Assembly: GCF_017305915.1 (NCBI RefSeq)
Contig: NZ_JAFKJN010000006.1
Span: 124,001-188,000, forward strand
Source of the DNA: Reyranella sp.
Lineage (GTDB): Bacteria > Pseudomonadota > Alphaproteobacteria > Reyranellales > Reyranellaceae
Length of the DNA stretch: 64,000 bases
Direction of reading: 5' to 3'
In this document: in pieces, positions 48,228 to 57,524 of the stretch
Position numbering within the stretch: the first letter of the stretch is position 1
How the letters are laid out: the number at the start of each line of letters is the position of its first letter
The notes under the pieces: generated by a model
Told to the model about the DNA's origin: nothing
What the model saw: the letters and a program-made list of their open reading frames with translations, nothing else
Databases searched by the model: none
Translations under genes and position numbers: made by a program

Positions 48228-49372
48228 TTCGGCTGCCCTGTTGCGGCTCTGTCGGCAGGGAGGTTGTTCTTGCGCTTGTCGAGCCACCAGCCGTACTCGG
48301 GGTTCCACATCCCGAAGTCGATGTCGCAGCCCAGCTCCTGCGCGGCATGGACCGGCCAGAACGGGTTGTAGAGCGCCTGGCGGCCGATCGCGATCAGGTC
48401 GGCGTCGCCGTCCTGCAGGACCTTCTCGGCCTGCGGCCCGTCGAGGATCAGGCCGACCGCCATGGTCGGGATGTCGGCGCCGCGCTTCACCGCGGCGGCG
48501 AACGGCACCTGGAAGCCGAGCGAGCGCTTCACCGGCAGCGCCGTCGAGACGCCGGTGAGGCCGCCCGAAGAGGTGTCGATCACGTCGATGCCCAGCGCCT
48601 TCAGCTCCTGGGCATAGGCTACCGTGTCGTCGACGTCCCAACCGCCGCCGCCATCGACCGCCGAGACGCGGATGAACATCGGCTTGCTCTCCGGCCACGC
48701 CTCGCGCACCGCGCGAGCAGCAGCCAGAGGAAAGCGCATGCGGCCGGCGCGGTCGCCGCCAAACTTGTCGTTGCGCTTGTTGCTGAGCGGCGAGAGGAAC
48801 TGCGCCAGCAGGTAACCATGCGCGCCATGGATCTCGATCACGTCGTAGCCCGCGGCGTCGGCGCGGCGCGCGGCCTCGCCGAACTTCCGGACGATGTCGT
48901 CCATCTCCGAGGCTTCGAGCGCAACCGGCAACTCGGAGTAACGGTCTCCAGCGGACAGCGCCGAGGGGCCAACGACTTGCCAGCGCTGCCAACCTGCCCC
49001 CTTCGGCCCGAACTCGTCCGGCTTGTCGAACTGGCGCGGCGACGACGCTTTGCGGCCGGCGTGGGTGATCTGGGTGGCGGCGAGCGCGCCCTCCTGCTGC
49101 AGGAAGCGCGTCAGGCGCCTGTGGCCCTCGATCTGGCTGTCGTCCCACAGGCCGAGATCGCCCTGGGTCACCCGGCCGCGCGGCTCGACCGCGCAGTTCT
49201 CGGTGAAGACGATGCCGAACTTGCCCAGCGCGAACTTGCCGAGATGCACCAGGTGATAGTCGTTCACCTGCCCGTCCCTGGCGCGGTACTGCACCATCGG
49301 CGAGACCACGCAGCGGTTGGGCGCGACCACGCCGCGCATCTTGAAGGGCGTGAAGAGCTTCGGCTTTTGCAA
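48224..49372 (-). CDS. NADH:flavin oxidoreductase, old yellow enzyme family
   Basis: A 382-residue FMN TIM-barrel enzyme. Markers are LFTPFKMRGVVAPNRCVVSP, QITHAGRKASSPRQF, DVIEIHGAHGYLLAQFLSPL with the active-site histidines, SNKRNDKFGGDRAGRMRFP and ADLIAIGRQALYNPFWP. It resembles YqjM-type enzymes and the C-terminal half of salicylyl-CoA 5-hydroxylase. First gene of a leftward operon with CaiB and the FAD hydroxylase, and divergent from the amidohydrolase gene. Confidence 0.92.
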   Translation of the reverse strand: MQKPKLFTPFKMRGVVAPNRCVVSPMVQYRARDGQVNDYHLVHLGKFALGKFGIVFTENCAVEPRGRVTQGDLGLWDDSQIEGHRRLTRFLQQEGALAATQITHAGRKASSPRQFDKPDEFGPKGAGWQRWQVVGPSALSAGDRYSELPVALEASEMDDIVRKFGEAARRADAAGYDVIEIHGAHGYLLAQFLSPLSNKRNDKFGGDRAGRMRFPLAAARAVREAWPESKPMFIRVSAVDGGGGWDVDDTVAYAQELKALGIDVIDTSSGGLTGVSTALPVKRSLGFQVPFAAAVKRGADIPTMAVGLILDGPQAEKVLQDGDADLIAIGRQALYNPFWPVHAAQELGCDIDFGMWNPEYGWWLDKRKNNLPADRAATGQPK

Positions 49373-49451
49373 GGGCGGGATCCCCGAAACGAATGGATTG
49401 GTTGGGGCGGGAACATAGACCGCCGGGCCATCCCAAGCCTATCCTCGGACC

Positions 49452-51161
49452 ATGTTTGACCTCGTCATCCGAAACGGCACCGTGATCGATGGCTCCGGTG
49501 CCCCGCGTCGCATCGCCGATGTTGCGGTGCAAGACGGCAAGATCGCCGCCGTCGGCGCCAAGCTTGGTGCGGGCAGGCGCGAGATCGATGCAGGCGGCCT
49601 GCTGGTGACGCCGGGCTTCGTCGACATCCATACCCATTACGACGGCCAGGCGACCTGGGATCCGTTCATCACGCCCTCGTCGTGGCACGGCGTGACCACG
49701 ACGGTGTTCGGCAATTGCGGCGTCGGCTTCGCGCCGGTACGGCCCGGCCATTCGGCCTACCTGATCAACCTGATGGAAGGTGTCGAGGACATCCCCGGTT
49801 CGGTCCTCAGCGAAGGCGTGAAGTTCACCTGGGAGAGCTTCCCGCAGTTCCTCGACGCGCTGGCCGCGATGCCGCGCACGGTCGACGTGGCGGCGCAGTT
49901 GCCGCACGGCGCGCTGCGCTTCTACGTCATGGGCGACCGCGGCGCCGACCATGCCGAGATGCCCAACCAAGGCGAGCGCGAGGAGATGACGCGGCTGGTC
50001 GAGGAAGCGCTGCGCGCCGGTGCGCTCGGCGTCACGACCTCGCGCACCACCAAGCACAAGGCCAAGGACGGCCGCTTCACGCCCTCGCTCAGCGCCCGCG
50101 AGTCCGAGCTGTTCGCGCTGGCCGAGGGCATGCGCCGCGCCGGCTCGGGCGTGCTGCAGGTCAACTCCGACTTCGGCCCGGGCGAGTTCGAAGCGCTCGA
50201 TGCCGCGGCCGAGCTCGCGGGCCGGCCGCTGTCGGTGCTGCTGGTCCAGGTCGACGCGCAGCCCAAGCTGTGGCGCGAGACCCTCGACCAGGTGCACGGC
50301 GTCCGGGCGCGCGGCCGCGCCGCCAACGCGCAGGTCGGCTCTCGGCCGATCGGCGTGATCATGGGCTTCGAGACCACGGTGCATCCCTTCGCGGCCCACG
50401 CGGTGTGGCGCGAGCTGCGCAAGCTCTCGCCCGCCGAGCTGCAGGTGCGGCTCACTGCCGACGCCGACCTGCGCCGCCGCCTGGTGGCGCCGCGTGCCGA
50501 TGGCGGCGCGCCGGCCTTCATGGGCGAGTCGTTCCACAAGATGTTCCCGCTCGGCGCCAAGCCGGACTACGAGCCCGATGCTGCGAACTCCGTCGCGGCG
50601 ATCGCCCAGCGCACGGGCCGCACGCCACAGGAAGTCGCGCTCGAGACGATGATGGCGCAGAACGGCAAGGGCCTGCTGATGCTGCCGTTCGAGAACTACG
50701 CCTATGGCAGCCTCGACGTGGTGCACGAGATGATCACCGATCCCGCGACCGTGCTCGGCGTCGCCGACGGCGGCGCGCATGTCGGCGTGATCTGCGACGC
50801 CTCCTCGCCGACCTCGCTGCTCACTTTGTGGGGCCGCGACCGCCAGCGCGGGCCGAAGCTTGGCCTCGAGTTCCTGGTCGCCAAGCAGACGCGCGGTACG
50901 GCCGGGGCCTACGGCCTCGCCGACCGCGGCCTGCTGGCGCCGGGCTACAAGGCCGACATCAACGTCATCGACTTCGACGCGTTGTCGGTAAAGGCGCCGG
51001 AGGTGGTTTACGACCTGCCGGCCGGCGGCCGCCGCCTGATCCAGCGCGCGAGCGGCTATCGCCACACCTTCAAGAACGGCACCGAGACCCTGCAGAACGA
51101 CGAGCTGACCGGCGCGCGGCCGGGCGGCGTGGTGAGGGGCGGCGTACACGGCGGTCAATAA
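49452..51161 (+). CDS. Amidohydrolase family protein, N-acyl-D-amino-acid deacylase-like
   Basis: A 569-residue metal-dependent amidohydrolase (amidohydrolase 3 group). The metal-binding HxH is in TPGFVDIHTHYDGQATWDP, and further landmarks are VTTTVFGNCGVGFAPV, DGGAHVGVICDASSPTSLL and GLLAPGYKADINVIDFDAL. This set is typical of D-aminoacylases and dihydroorotase-like deacylases that release amino acids from N-acyl-D forms. The substrate is not determined. No signal peptide is present. A 515-base non-coding region follows. Confidence 0.9.
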   Translation: MFDLVIRNGTVIDGSGAPRRIADVAVQDGKIAAVGAKLGAGRREIDAGGLLVTPGFVDIHTHYDGQATWDPFITPSSWHGVTTTVFGNCGVGFAPVRPGHSAYLINLMEGVEDIPGSVLSEGVKFTWESFPQFLDALAAMPRTVDVAAQLPHGALRFYVMGDRGADHAEMPNQGEREEMTRLVEEALRAGALGVTTSRTTKHKAKDGRFTPSLSARESELFALAEGMRRAGSGVLQVNSDFGPGEFEALDAAAELAGRPLSVLLVQVDAQPKLWRETLDQVHGVRARGRAANAQVGSRPIGVIMGFETTVHPFAAHAVWRELRKLSPAELQVRLTADADLRRRLVAPRADGGAPAFMGESFHKMFPLGAKPDYEPDAANSVAAIAQRTGRTPQEVALETMMAQNGKGLLMLPFENYAYGSLDVVHEMITDPATVLGVADGGAHVGVICDASSPTSLLTLWGRDRQRGPKLGLEFLVAKQTRGTAGAYGLADRGLLAPGYKADINVIDFDALSVKAPEVVYDLPAGGRRLIQRASGYRHTFKNGTETLQNDELTGARPGGVVRGGVHGGQ

Positions 51162-51187
51162 TCGCCAGGCCCCGAGCGGGACGCCGG

Positions 51188-51278
51188 GAGTCCACGGAGT
51201 CCGCACGAGTCCACACCGGTGTGGACCGGTTCGATGCCGATGGCATCGGCGTTTTCGGCCCGGAGTCCACGAATCCAC
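51188..51278. repeat. Family C palindromic element, copy C1
   Basis: The word GAGTCCAC occurs at 51188, a second variant follows, and then the perfect palindrome GTCCACACCGGTGTGGAC (51209-51226). Next comes TTCGATGCCGATGGCATCGG (from 51230), and finally GAGTCCAC again at 51263 and GAATCCAC at 51271. The same order and spacing, but with GTCCCA/TGGGAC in place of GTCCAC/GTGGAC, is found at 62859-62932. Confidence 0.65.
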
Positions 51279-51422
51279 CGACTCTGGCGGGGCCCCGAAA
51301 AAACACTCCATCCAGAGTCCCGGCACGACCGCGCGCAGGCAGCGGGCGGCCCCTCCGAGAAGGATCGTAACGTGGCGCATCATCATGCGCGCCACACTGC
51401 CTCAGGGCACACCGAATACCTA

Positions 51423-51489
51423 TTATGGGCAATGGAAGCTATTTCTCGCCAAGAAAATCAGGGGGCGACTCGCGTTCCATTGCCCATAA
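51423..51489. repeat. 15-base perfect inverted repeat with 37-base interior
   Basis: TTATGGGCAATGGAA (51423-51437) is exactly complementary to TTCCATTGCCCATAA (51475-51489). The interior is unremarkable and contains GAAAATCAGGGGGCG. It may be a transcript-end hairpin with a large loop or the relic of a tiny mobile element. No related copy was seen elsewhere in the window. Confidence 0.7.
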
Positions 51490-51551
51490 AGAGATTCGTC
51501 CGCGAGGGCTTATCCACAGGCTAGAGTCTAATTGCTTCGGCTCGAACCCCA

Positions 51552-51621
51552 GTGTCATCCCGAGCGGAGCGAGGGATCTATGGGGATCAGTATGGATCCC
51601 TCGCTACGCTCGGGATGACAC
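51552..51621. repeat. Family B palindromic element, copy B2
   Basis: An inverted repeat with arm GTGTCATCCCGAGCGGAGCG and the complementary end CGCTACGCTCGGGATGACAC. Pairing is nearly perfect around a short loop. It lies just past the stop of urtE (51677) in the convergent gap with the amidohydrolase, where it could serve as a terminator in either direction. Confidence 0.88.
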
Positions 51622-51676
51622 CGTTACCTTCGCGAGAACATCCCGTTCACGCAATTCAGCCTCAGCCGATCCCGAG

Positions 51677-52372
51677 CTAGACGGTCATGTGCCGGCGCAC
51701 CGCCTCGGCATCGAAGGTCTCGCGGGTGCCCGACATCACGACCTCGCCGCGGTCCATCACCGCGAAGTCGTCGGCCAGCTCGTGGGCGAAGTCGAGATAC
51801 TGCTCGACCAGCAGGATCGCCATGTCGCCGCGCTGGCGCAGGAAGGTGATGGCACGGCCGATGTCCTTGATCACCGACGGCTGGATGCCCTCGGTCGGCT
51901 CGTCGAGCACCAGCAGCTTGGGCCGCATGGTGAGGGCGCGGCCGATCGCGAGCTGCTGCTGCTGGCCGCCCGACAGGTCGCCGCCGCGCCGGCGCAGCAT
52001 CGACTGCAGCACCGGGAACAGCTCGAACACCTCGTCCGGCACCTTCTTCTGGTCGCGCTCGAGCGGCGCGAAGCCGGTCTCGAGGTTCTCGCGCACCGTC
52101 AGCAGCGGGAAGATCTCGCGGCCCTGCGGCACCAGCGCCACGCCGCGCCGCGCGCGCTCGTAGGCCGGCAGCTTCGAGACGTCCTGGCCGTCGAGCTGGA
52201 CCGACCCCGATGCGATCGGCTGCAGGCCGCAGATCGCGCGCAGCAGGCTGGTCTTGCCGACGCCGTTGCGGCCGAGCAGGCAGAACACCCGGCCGATCTC
52301 GGCCGACAGCGACACGCCGCGCAGCGCCTGCGCAGCGCCGTAGTACAGATTGACGTTCTGGACCGAAAGCAT
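51677..52372 (-). CDS. urtE: Urea ABC transporter ATPase UrtE
   Basis: A 231-residue ATPase of the urea importer. Walker A LLGRNGVGKTSLL, signature LSGGQQQQLAIGRAL, Walker B LLVLDEPTEGIQPSV. The start MLSVQNVNLYYG at 52372 is the usual family start, with GAGGGG 9 bases ahead. An in-frame ATG at 52393 has GGGGAGG from the repeat's arm ahead of it, and cannot be excluded. It is separated from urtD by a family A repeat, whereas urt genes are otherwise tightly packed. Confidence 0.94.
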   Translation of the reverse strand: MLSVQNVNLYYGAAQALRGVSLSAEIGRVFCLLGRNGVGKTSLLRAICGLQPIASGSVQLDGQDVSKLPAYERARRGVALVPQGREIFPLLTVRENLETGFAPLERDQKKVPDEVFELFPVLQSMLRRRGGDLSGGQQQQLAIGRALTMRPKLLVLDEPTEGIQPSVIKDIGRAITFLRQRGDMAILLVEQYLDFAHELADDFAVMDRGEVVMSGTRETFDAEAVRRHMTV

Positions 52373-52397
52373 TGCCCGATGCCCCTCACTCATGGCC

Positions 52398-52529
52398 TTC
52401 CTCCCCATTCATATGGGGAGGTGGCGCCGTCATACGGCGACGGAGGGGTCATCAGCCCCAGTCATGCTGTTGCTCATGACCCCTCCGTCGCGGATTACCG
52501 CGCCACCTCCCCATATGAATGGGGAGGAA
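52398..52529. repeat. Family A palindromic element, copy A4
   Basis: The most regular copy: outer arm CCTCCCCATTCATATGGGGA at 52401, second arm CCTCCCCATATGAATGGGGA ending near 52529, inner stems CGCCGT-CAT-ACGGCG and CGCGG-ATTA-CCGCG. The central complementary pair is ACGGAGGGGTCAT facing ATGACCCCTCCGT. It sits between urtD and urtE. Its left arm ends 5 bases from an ATG in frame with urtE, offering a GGGGAGG ribosome-binding sequence. Confidence 0.88.
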
Positions 52530-52563
52530 AGCCTGGCAGCGCGAGTGTCGACGCCGTCGTCAT

Positions 52564-53315
<752 letters not shown>

Positions 53316-53319
<4 letters not shown>

Positions 53320-54419
53320 GCCGGTTGCGCCCTCCGCGCCTTGATCTGGCCCCACAGCCCGACCACACCCTTCGGCAGGAACAGCGTGACCAGGATGAAC
53401 AGCGCGCCCAGGGCGAACAGCCAGACCTCGGGCAGCGCGCCGGTCAGGTAGGTCTTGGCCCAGTTGACGATGAACGCGCCGACCACCGGCCCGATCAGGG
53501 TGCCGCGGCCGCCGACGGCGACCCACAGCACCGCCTCGATCGAGTTGCCGGGCGCGAACTCGCTGGGATTGATGATGCCGACCTGCGGCACGTAGAGGGC
53601 GCCGGCGATGCCCGCCATAGCCGCCGACAGCACGAAGACGAAGAGCTTGTAGCCCTCGACCCGGTAGCCGAGGAAGCGCATGCGGGATTCGGCATCGCGC
53701 ACCGCGGTCAGCGCCTTGCCGAAGCGCGAGCCCACCACCGCGGCCGAGATCACCAGGAAAATCGCCAGCGCCAGCGCCGAGGCGAAGCACAGCACGCCGC
53801 GGGTGGCGTCGGACTGGACCGAAAAGCCCAGGATGTCCTTGAAGTCGGTCATGCCGTTGTTGCCGCCGAAGCCCATGTCGTTGCGGAAGAAAGCGAGCAG
53901 CAGCGCGTAGGTCATCGCCTGGGTGATGATCGACAGGTACACGCCGGTGACGCGGCTGCGGAACGCGAACCAGCCGAGCGCCAGCGCCAGCGCGCTGGGC
54001 ACGATCACGATCATGGGGGCGGCAAACCAGAAGCTGTCGAAGCCGTGCCAGAACCACGGCAGCTCCTTGTAGTTCAGGAACACCATGAAGTCGGGCAGGA
54101 CCGGGTTGCCGTAGACGCCGCGCGTGCCGATCTGGCGCATCAGGTACATGCCCATGCAGTAGCCGCCGAGCGCGAAGAAGGCAGCGTGGCCGAGCGAGAG
54201 GATGCCGCAGAAGCCCCAGACCAGATCGACTGCAAGCGCCAGCGCGGCATAACAGAGATACTTGCCGACCAGTTGCAGCACATAGGCCGGCACGTAGAAC
54301 GGGCTGGTCCTGGGCATCAGCTGGTTGAGCAATGGCAGGGCGATGCCGATCGCCAGCACCAGCAGCACGAACAGGCGCAGGTTGCGGCTCATGCCGTTCC
54401 AGAGGAAGCGCGTGATCAT
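53316..54419 (-). CDS. urtC: Urea ABC transporter permease UrtC
   Basis: A 367-residue inner-membrane permease of the branched-chain amino-acid type. Typical features are LALAVDLVWGFCGILSLGHAAFF near the first third and the large motif NNGMTDFKDILGF, then GKALTAVRDAESRMRFLGY and VGGRGTLIGPVVGAF. It overlaps both urtB and urtD by 4 bases (ATGA). Confidence 0.95.
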
Positions 54420-56026
54420 TCCACTGACCGTCCCTTGAGCGCAAAGAGTCCGCGCGGGCGGCGCTGGATGAACAGGATGATGAACACCAGCACCAGGATC
54501 TTGCCCAGCACGGCGCCGGCATAGGGTTCGAGGAACTTGTTGACGACGCCGAGCGCCGTCGCGCCGACCAGCGTGCCGAACAGATTGCCGACGCCGCCGA
54601 ACACCACGACCATGAAGGAGTCGATGATGTAGCCCTGCCCGAGGTTCGGGCTGACATTGTCGATCTGGCTCAGCGCCACGCCGGCGAGGCCGGCGATGCC
54701 CGAGCCCAGGCCGAAGGTCAGGGCATCGACCCGCGGCGTGCGGATGCCCATGGCCGAGGCCATCGGCCGGTTCTGGGTCACCGCCCGCATGTAGAGGCCG
54801 AGCGGCGTCTTGCGCAGCAGCAGGAGCAGAGCCGCGAACACGGCGAGCGCGAAGATCACGATCCAGAGGCGGCCGTAGGTGACGTCGATCTGGCCGACCT
54901 TGAAGGCGCCCGACATCCACGACGGCGACGCGACCTCGCGATTGGTCGGGCCGAAAGCCGAGCGCACCGCCTGCTGCAGCACCAGCGACAGGCCCCAGGT
55001 GGCGAGCAGCGTGTCGAGCGTGCGGCCGTAGAGGAAGCGGATGATGCTGCGCTCGATCAGGATGCCGACGAGGCCCGACACCAGAAAAGCGAGCGGCAGG
55101 GCGATGACGATGGAGAAATCGTTGAGCTGAGGTGCTGCGCTGCGGATCGCCTGCTGCACGACGAAGGTCGTGTAGGCGCCCAGCATCACCATCTCGCCAT
55201 GCGCCATGTTGATGACGCCCATGGTGCCGAAGGTGATGGCGAGGCCGATCGCGGCGAGCAGCAGCACCGAGCCCAGCGAGATGCCGTACCAGACGTTCTG
55301 CGCGCCCGCCCAGGCAGCGAGCGACTGGCGCACCGCATCGGCGGCCGCGGTCGCGGCAGCCTTCACGGTTTCGTCGGGCGACGCGGCTGCCGCCTGCAGC
55401 ACCCCCATCGCGTCGCGGTCGCCGCGGTCGCGCACGATCGCGATGGCCTCCACCTTCTTGTCGGCCGGCGCGTCCGAGGCGAGCACCACCGAGGCACGCG
55501 CCTCGACCATCGCGCGCTTGATGCCGTTGTCCTTCTCGGCAGCGATCGCCTTGTCGAGTCCCTCGAGCGCCGACGGATCGCGCCGGCTGAACAGCGCCTG
55601 GGCGGCCGCACGACGCACCCTGGGATCGGGATTCATCAGGGTGAGCGAGCCCATGACGGACTCGATCGTGCCGCGCAGGCGGTTGTTGATCTTGACCCGC
55701 TCGAGATCGTCCTCGGTGGCGGTGCCGGCTTCCTTGCCGGTGACGGCGTCGGTCAGCGCGAGCTGCTTGCCGCTGCCCTTGGCGATGACCACCACCTTGT
55801 CGGCGTTGCGGACGTAGAGCTCACCCGCGCCCAGGGCCTGCAGGATCGGCGCCGCCCGCTCCTCGCCCGACGCGGCCAACGCGGTGATCGCCGCGTCGCG
55901 CTCGCTGTAGCCGCCGGTCACCAGGTTCGCCACCAGGGTCGTGAGGTCGGCCGCAAAAGCCGAACCGGCCACGAGCAGGATGGCGAGGGCTCCCACAACC
56001 CTGCCAAGAAGACGCTTCAGCGACAT
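54416..56026 (-). CDS. urtB: Urea ABC transporter permease UrtB
   Basis: A 536-residue permease. A signal peptide (MSLKRLLGRVVGALAILLVAGSAFA) and a roughly 220-residue periplasmic helical-repeat domain precede the LivH-like membrane domain (from about residue 240). In the membrane part, ITFGTMGVINMAHGEMVMLGAY and FGGVGNLFGTLVGA are typical. The N-terminal extension is characteristic of UrtB and distinguishes it from amino-acid LivH. An extra-stable hairpin lies between urtA and this gene. Confidence 0.95.
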   Translation of the reverse strand: MSLKRLLGRVVGALAILLVAGSAFAADLTTLVANLVTGGYSERDAAITALAASGEERAAPILQALGAGELYVRNADKVVVIAKGSGKQLALTDAVTGKEAGTATEDDLERVKINNRLRGTIESVMGSLTLMNPDPRVRRAAAQALFSRRDPSALEGLDKAIAAEKDNGIKRAMVEARASVVLASDAPADKKVEAIAIVRDRGDRDAMGVLQAAAASPDETVKAAATAAADAVRQSLAAWAGAQNVWYGISLGSVLLLAAIGLAITFGTMGVINMAHGEMVMLGAYTTFVVQQAIRSAAPQLNDFSIVIALPLAFLVSGLVGILIERSIIRFLYGRTLDTLLATWGLSLVLQQAVRSAFGPTNREVASPSWMSGAFKVGQIDVTYGRLWIVIFALAVFAALLLLLRKTPLGLYMRAVTQNRPMASAMGIRTPRVDALTFGLGSGIAGLAGVALSQIDNVSPNLGQGYIIDSFMVVVFGGVGNLFGTLVGATALGVVNKFLEPYAGAVLGKILVLVFIILFIQRRPRGLFALKGRSVE

Positions 56027-56054
56027 TTTCCAGAATTAACTCGTAGATGGGAAC

Positions 56055-56076
56055 GGGGCGACTCGAAAGTCGCCCC
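56055..56076 (-). promoter_or_regulatory. UUCG-loop hairpin between urtA and urtB
   Basis: In the leftward transcript the sequence is GGGGCGACU-UUCG-AGUCGCCCC, a 9-base-pair perfect stem with a UUCG tetraloop. It lies about 40 bases after the urtA stop and 29 bases before the urtB start, with no U-run, so it is unlikely to be a full terminator. It probably stabilises the urtA mRNA or partially terminates, giving more binding protein than permease. Confidence 0.6.
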
Positions 56077-56115
56077 GCCCCTGTGTGTCATCAGGGTGTG
56101 TCGATCAGGCCGGGC

Positions 56116-57417
56116 TTACTTGCCCGAGCCAATGCACTTCTTGGCCACGGTGTCGTAGTTGCCGCAGTTCAGAGCCGAGGTCCAATCGGCCTTGAGGTTC
56201 TTGGAGTCGTCCAGGATCGGCGACCAGGCGGCGCCCGGGACCAGGCCCGGCGTCTTCCACACCACGTCGAACTGGCCGTTGGCCTCGATCTCGCCGATCA
56301 GCACCGGCTTGGTGATGTGGTGGTTCGGCAGCATCTCCGACACGCCGCCGGTCAGGTTCGGGACCTTGATGCCGACGATGCCGTCGATGACCTTGTTCGG
56401 GTCCGTCGTGCCGACCTTCTTGACCGCTTCGACCCACATGTTGAAGCCGATGACGTGCGCTTCCATCGGATCGTTGGTCACGCGCTTGGGGTTCTTGGTG
56501 AAGGTCTGCCAGGACTTGATGAACGCCTCGTTGGTCGGGTTCTTGACCGACTGGAAGTAGTTCCAGGCCGCGAGATGGCCGACCAGCGGCTTGGTGTCGA
56601 CGCCGGCGAGCTCTTCCTCGCCGACCGAGAACGCCACGACCGGGATGTCCTTGGCCTTGATGCCCTGGTTGCCGAGCTCCTTGTAGAACGGGACGTTGGC
56701 GTCGCCGTTGATGGTCGAGACCACTGCCGTCTTCTTGCCGGCCGAGCCGAACTTCTTGATGTCCGCCACGATCGACTGCCAGTCGGAGTGACCGAACGGC
56801 GTGTAGTTGATCATGATGTCTTCCTTGGCGACGCCCTTCTGCAGCAGGTACGCCTCGAGGATCTTGTTGGTCGTGCGCGGATAGACGTAGTCGGTGCCCG
56901 CCAGGACCCAGCGCTTCACCTCGCCGCCGTCCTTGCTCATCAGGTAGTCGACCGCCGGGATCGCCTGCTGGTTCGGCGCGGCGCCGGTGTAGAACACGTT
57001 GCGCTGGCTCTCCTGGCCCTCGTACTGCACCGGGTAGAACAGGATGCCGTTCAGCTCCTCGAACACCGGCAGAACCGACTTGCGGCTGACCGAGGTCCAG
57101 CAGCCGAACACCGCGGCGACCTTGTCCTTCTGCAGCAGCTCGCGCGCCTTCTCGGCGAACAGCGGCCAGTTCGACGCCGGGTCGACGACCACCGCCTCGA
57201 GCTTCTTGCCGAGCAGACCGCCCTTCTTGTTCTGCTCGTCGATCAGCATCAGCATGACGTCCTTCAGGGTCGTCTCGCTGATCGCCATCGTGCCGGATAG
57301 GGAATGGAGGATGCCGACCTTGATCGTATCCCCTGCTTGCGCGAACGCGCTGCCCGCGGCGCCGGCCAGCAGGCCGGCGGCGACGAGGCTCGTCCGAAAG
57401 ATCGAACCCAACTTCAT
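56116..57417 (-). CDS. urtA: Urea ABC transporter substrate-binding protein UrtA
   Basis: A 433-residue periplasmic protein with signal peptide MKLGSIFRTSLVAAGLLAG (cleaved near AFA). Core motifs are VGILHSLSGTMAISETTLKD, FGCWTSVSRKSVLPVFEE, NGILFYPVQYEGQESQRNVF and YPRTTNKILEAYLL. The GCWTSxSRKSVLPVFE and YPVQYEGQE blocks are highly specific to urea-binding UrtA. It heads the urt operon and has a good sigma-54 type promoter upstream (57469-57486). The frame is open farther upstream, but this is the correct start. Confidence 0.96.
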   Translation of the reverse strand: MKLGSIFRTSLVAAGLLAGAAGSAFAQAGDTIKVGILHSLSGTMAISETTLKDVMLMLIDEQNKKGGLLGKKLEAVVVDPASNWPLFAEKARELLQKDKVAAVFGCWTSVSRKSVLPVFEELNGILFYPVQYEGQESQRNVFYTGAAPNQQAIPAVDYLMSKDGGEVKRWVLAGTDYVYPRTTNKILEAYLLQKGVAKEDIMINYTPFGHSDWQSIVADIKKFGSAGKKTAVVSTINGDANVPFYKELGNQGIKAKDIPVVAFSVGEEELAGVDTKPLVGHLAAWNYFQSVKNPTNEAFIKSWQTFTKNPKRVTNDPMEAHVIGFNMWVEAVKKVGTTDPNKVIDGIVGIKVPNLTGGVSEMLPNHHITKPVLIGEIEANGQFDVVWKTPGLVPGAAWSPILDDSKNLKADWTSALNCGNYDTVAKKCIGSGK

Positions 57418-57468
57418 CCCGCTTCTCCTTGTTCTTCTCCGACGGAATACCCCCGCCGGAGCCCAAGA

Positions 57469-57486
57469 AAGCGAGAAGCGTGCCAA
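57469..57486 (-). promoter_or_regulatory. Sigma-54 type (-24/-12) promoter before urtA
   Basis: On the minus strand the sequence is TTGGCACGCTTCTCGCTT. The -24 element matches the consensus YTGGCACG completely, and GC is at the correct 12-base step (consensus TTGCW, here TCGCT, one mismatch). The expected transcription start is about 40 bases before the urtA start codon. Together with the nitrogen role of urea this suggests NtrC/RpoN control. No NtrC site was identified. Confidence 0.6.
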
Positions 57487-57524
57487 CCCGGCCCGGAGGC
57501 CGGGAAATGGGGCCCAATGGCCTG

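Larger units (their letters stand above)
51162..51676. other. 515-base non-coding region holding three repeat structures
   Basis: No gene is supported. From left to right it holds a family C element (51188-51278), a GC-rich stretch, a near-palindrome GTGGCGCATCATCATGCGCG at about 51372, a 15-base inverted repeat (51423-51489), the word TTATCCACAG (51510-51519), and a family B hairpin (51552-51621). The central part is markedly less GC-rich than the coding DNA. It separates the rightward amidohydrolase gene from the leftward urea cluster end, so it is a convergent intergenic region. Confidence 0.75.

Noticed and set aside
47010..51395. A single 1461-codon leftward protein
   Set aside because: Only the last 405 codons match a CoA-transferase, with a normal start at 48227 overlapping the previous stop. 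The upstream part is out of frame with the real flavin oxidoreductase gene and antisense to the amidohydrolase.
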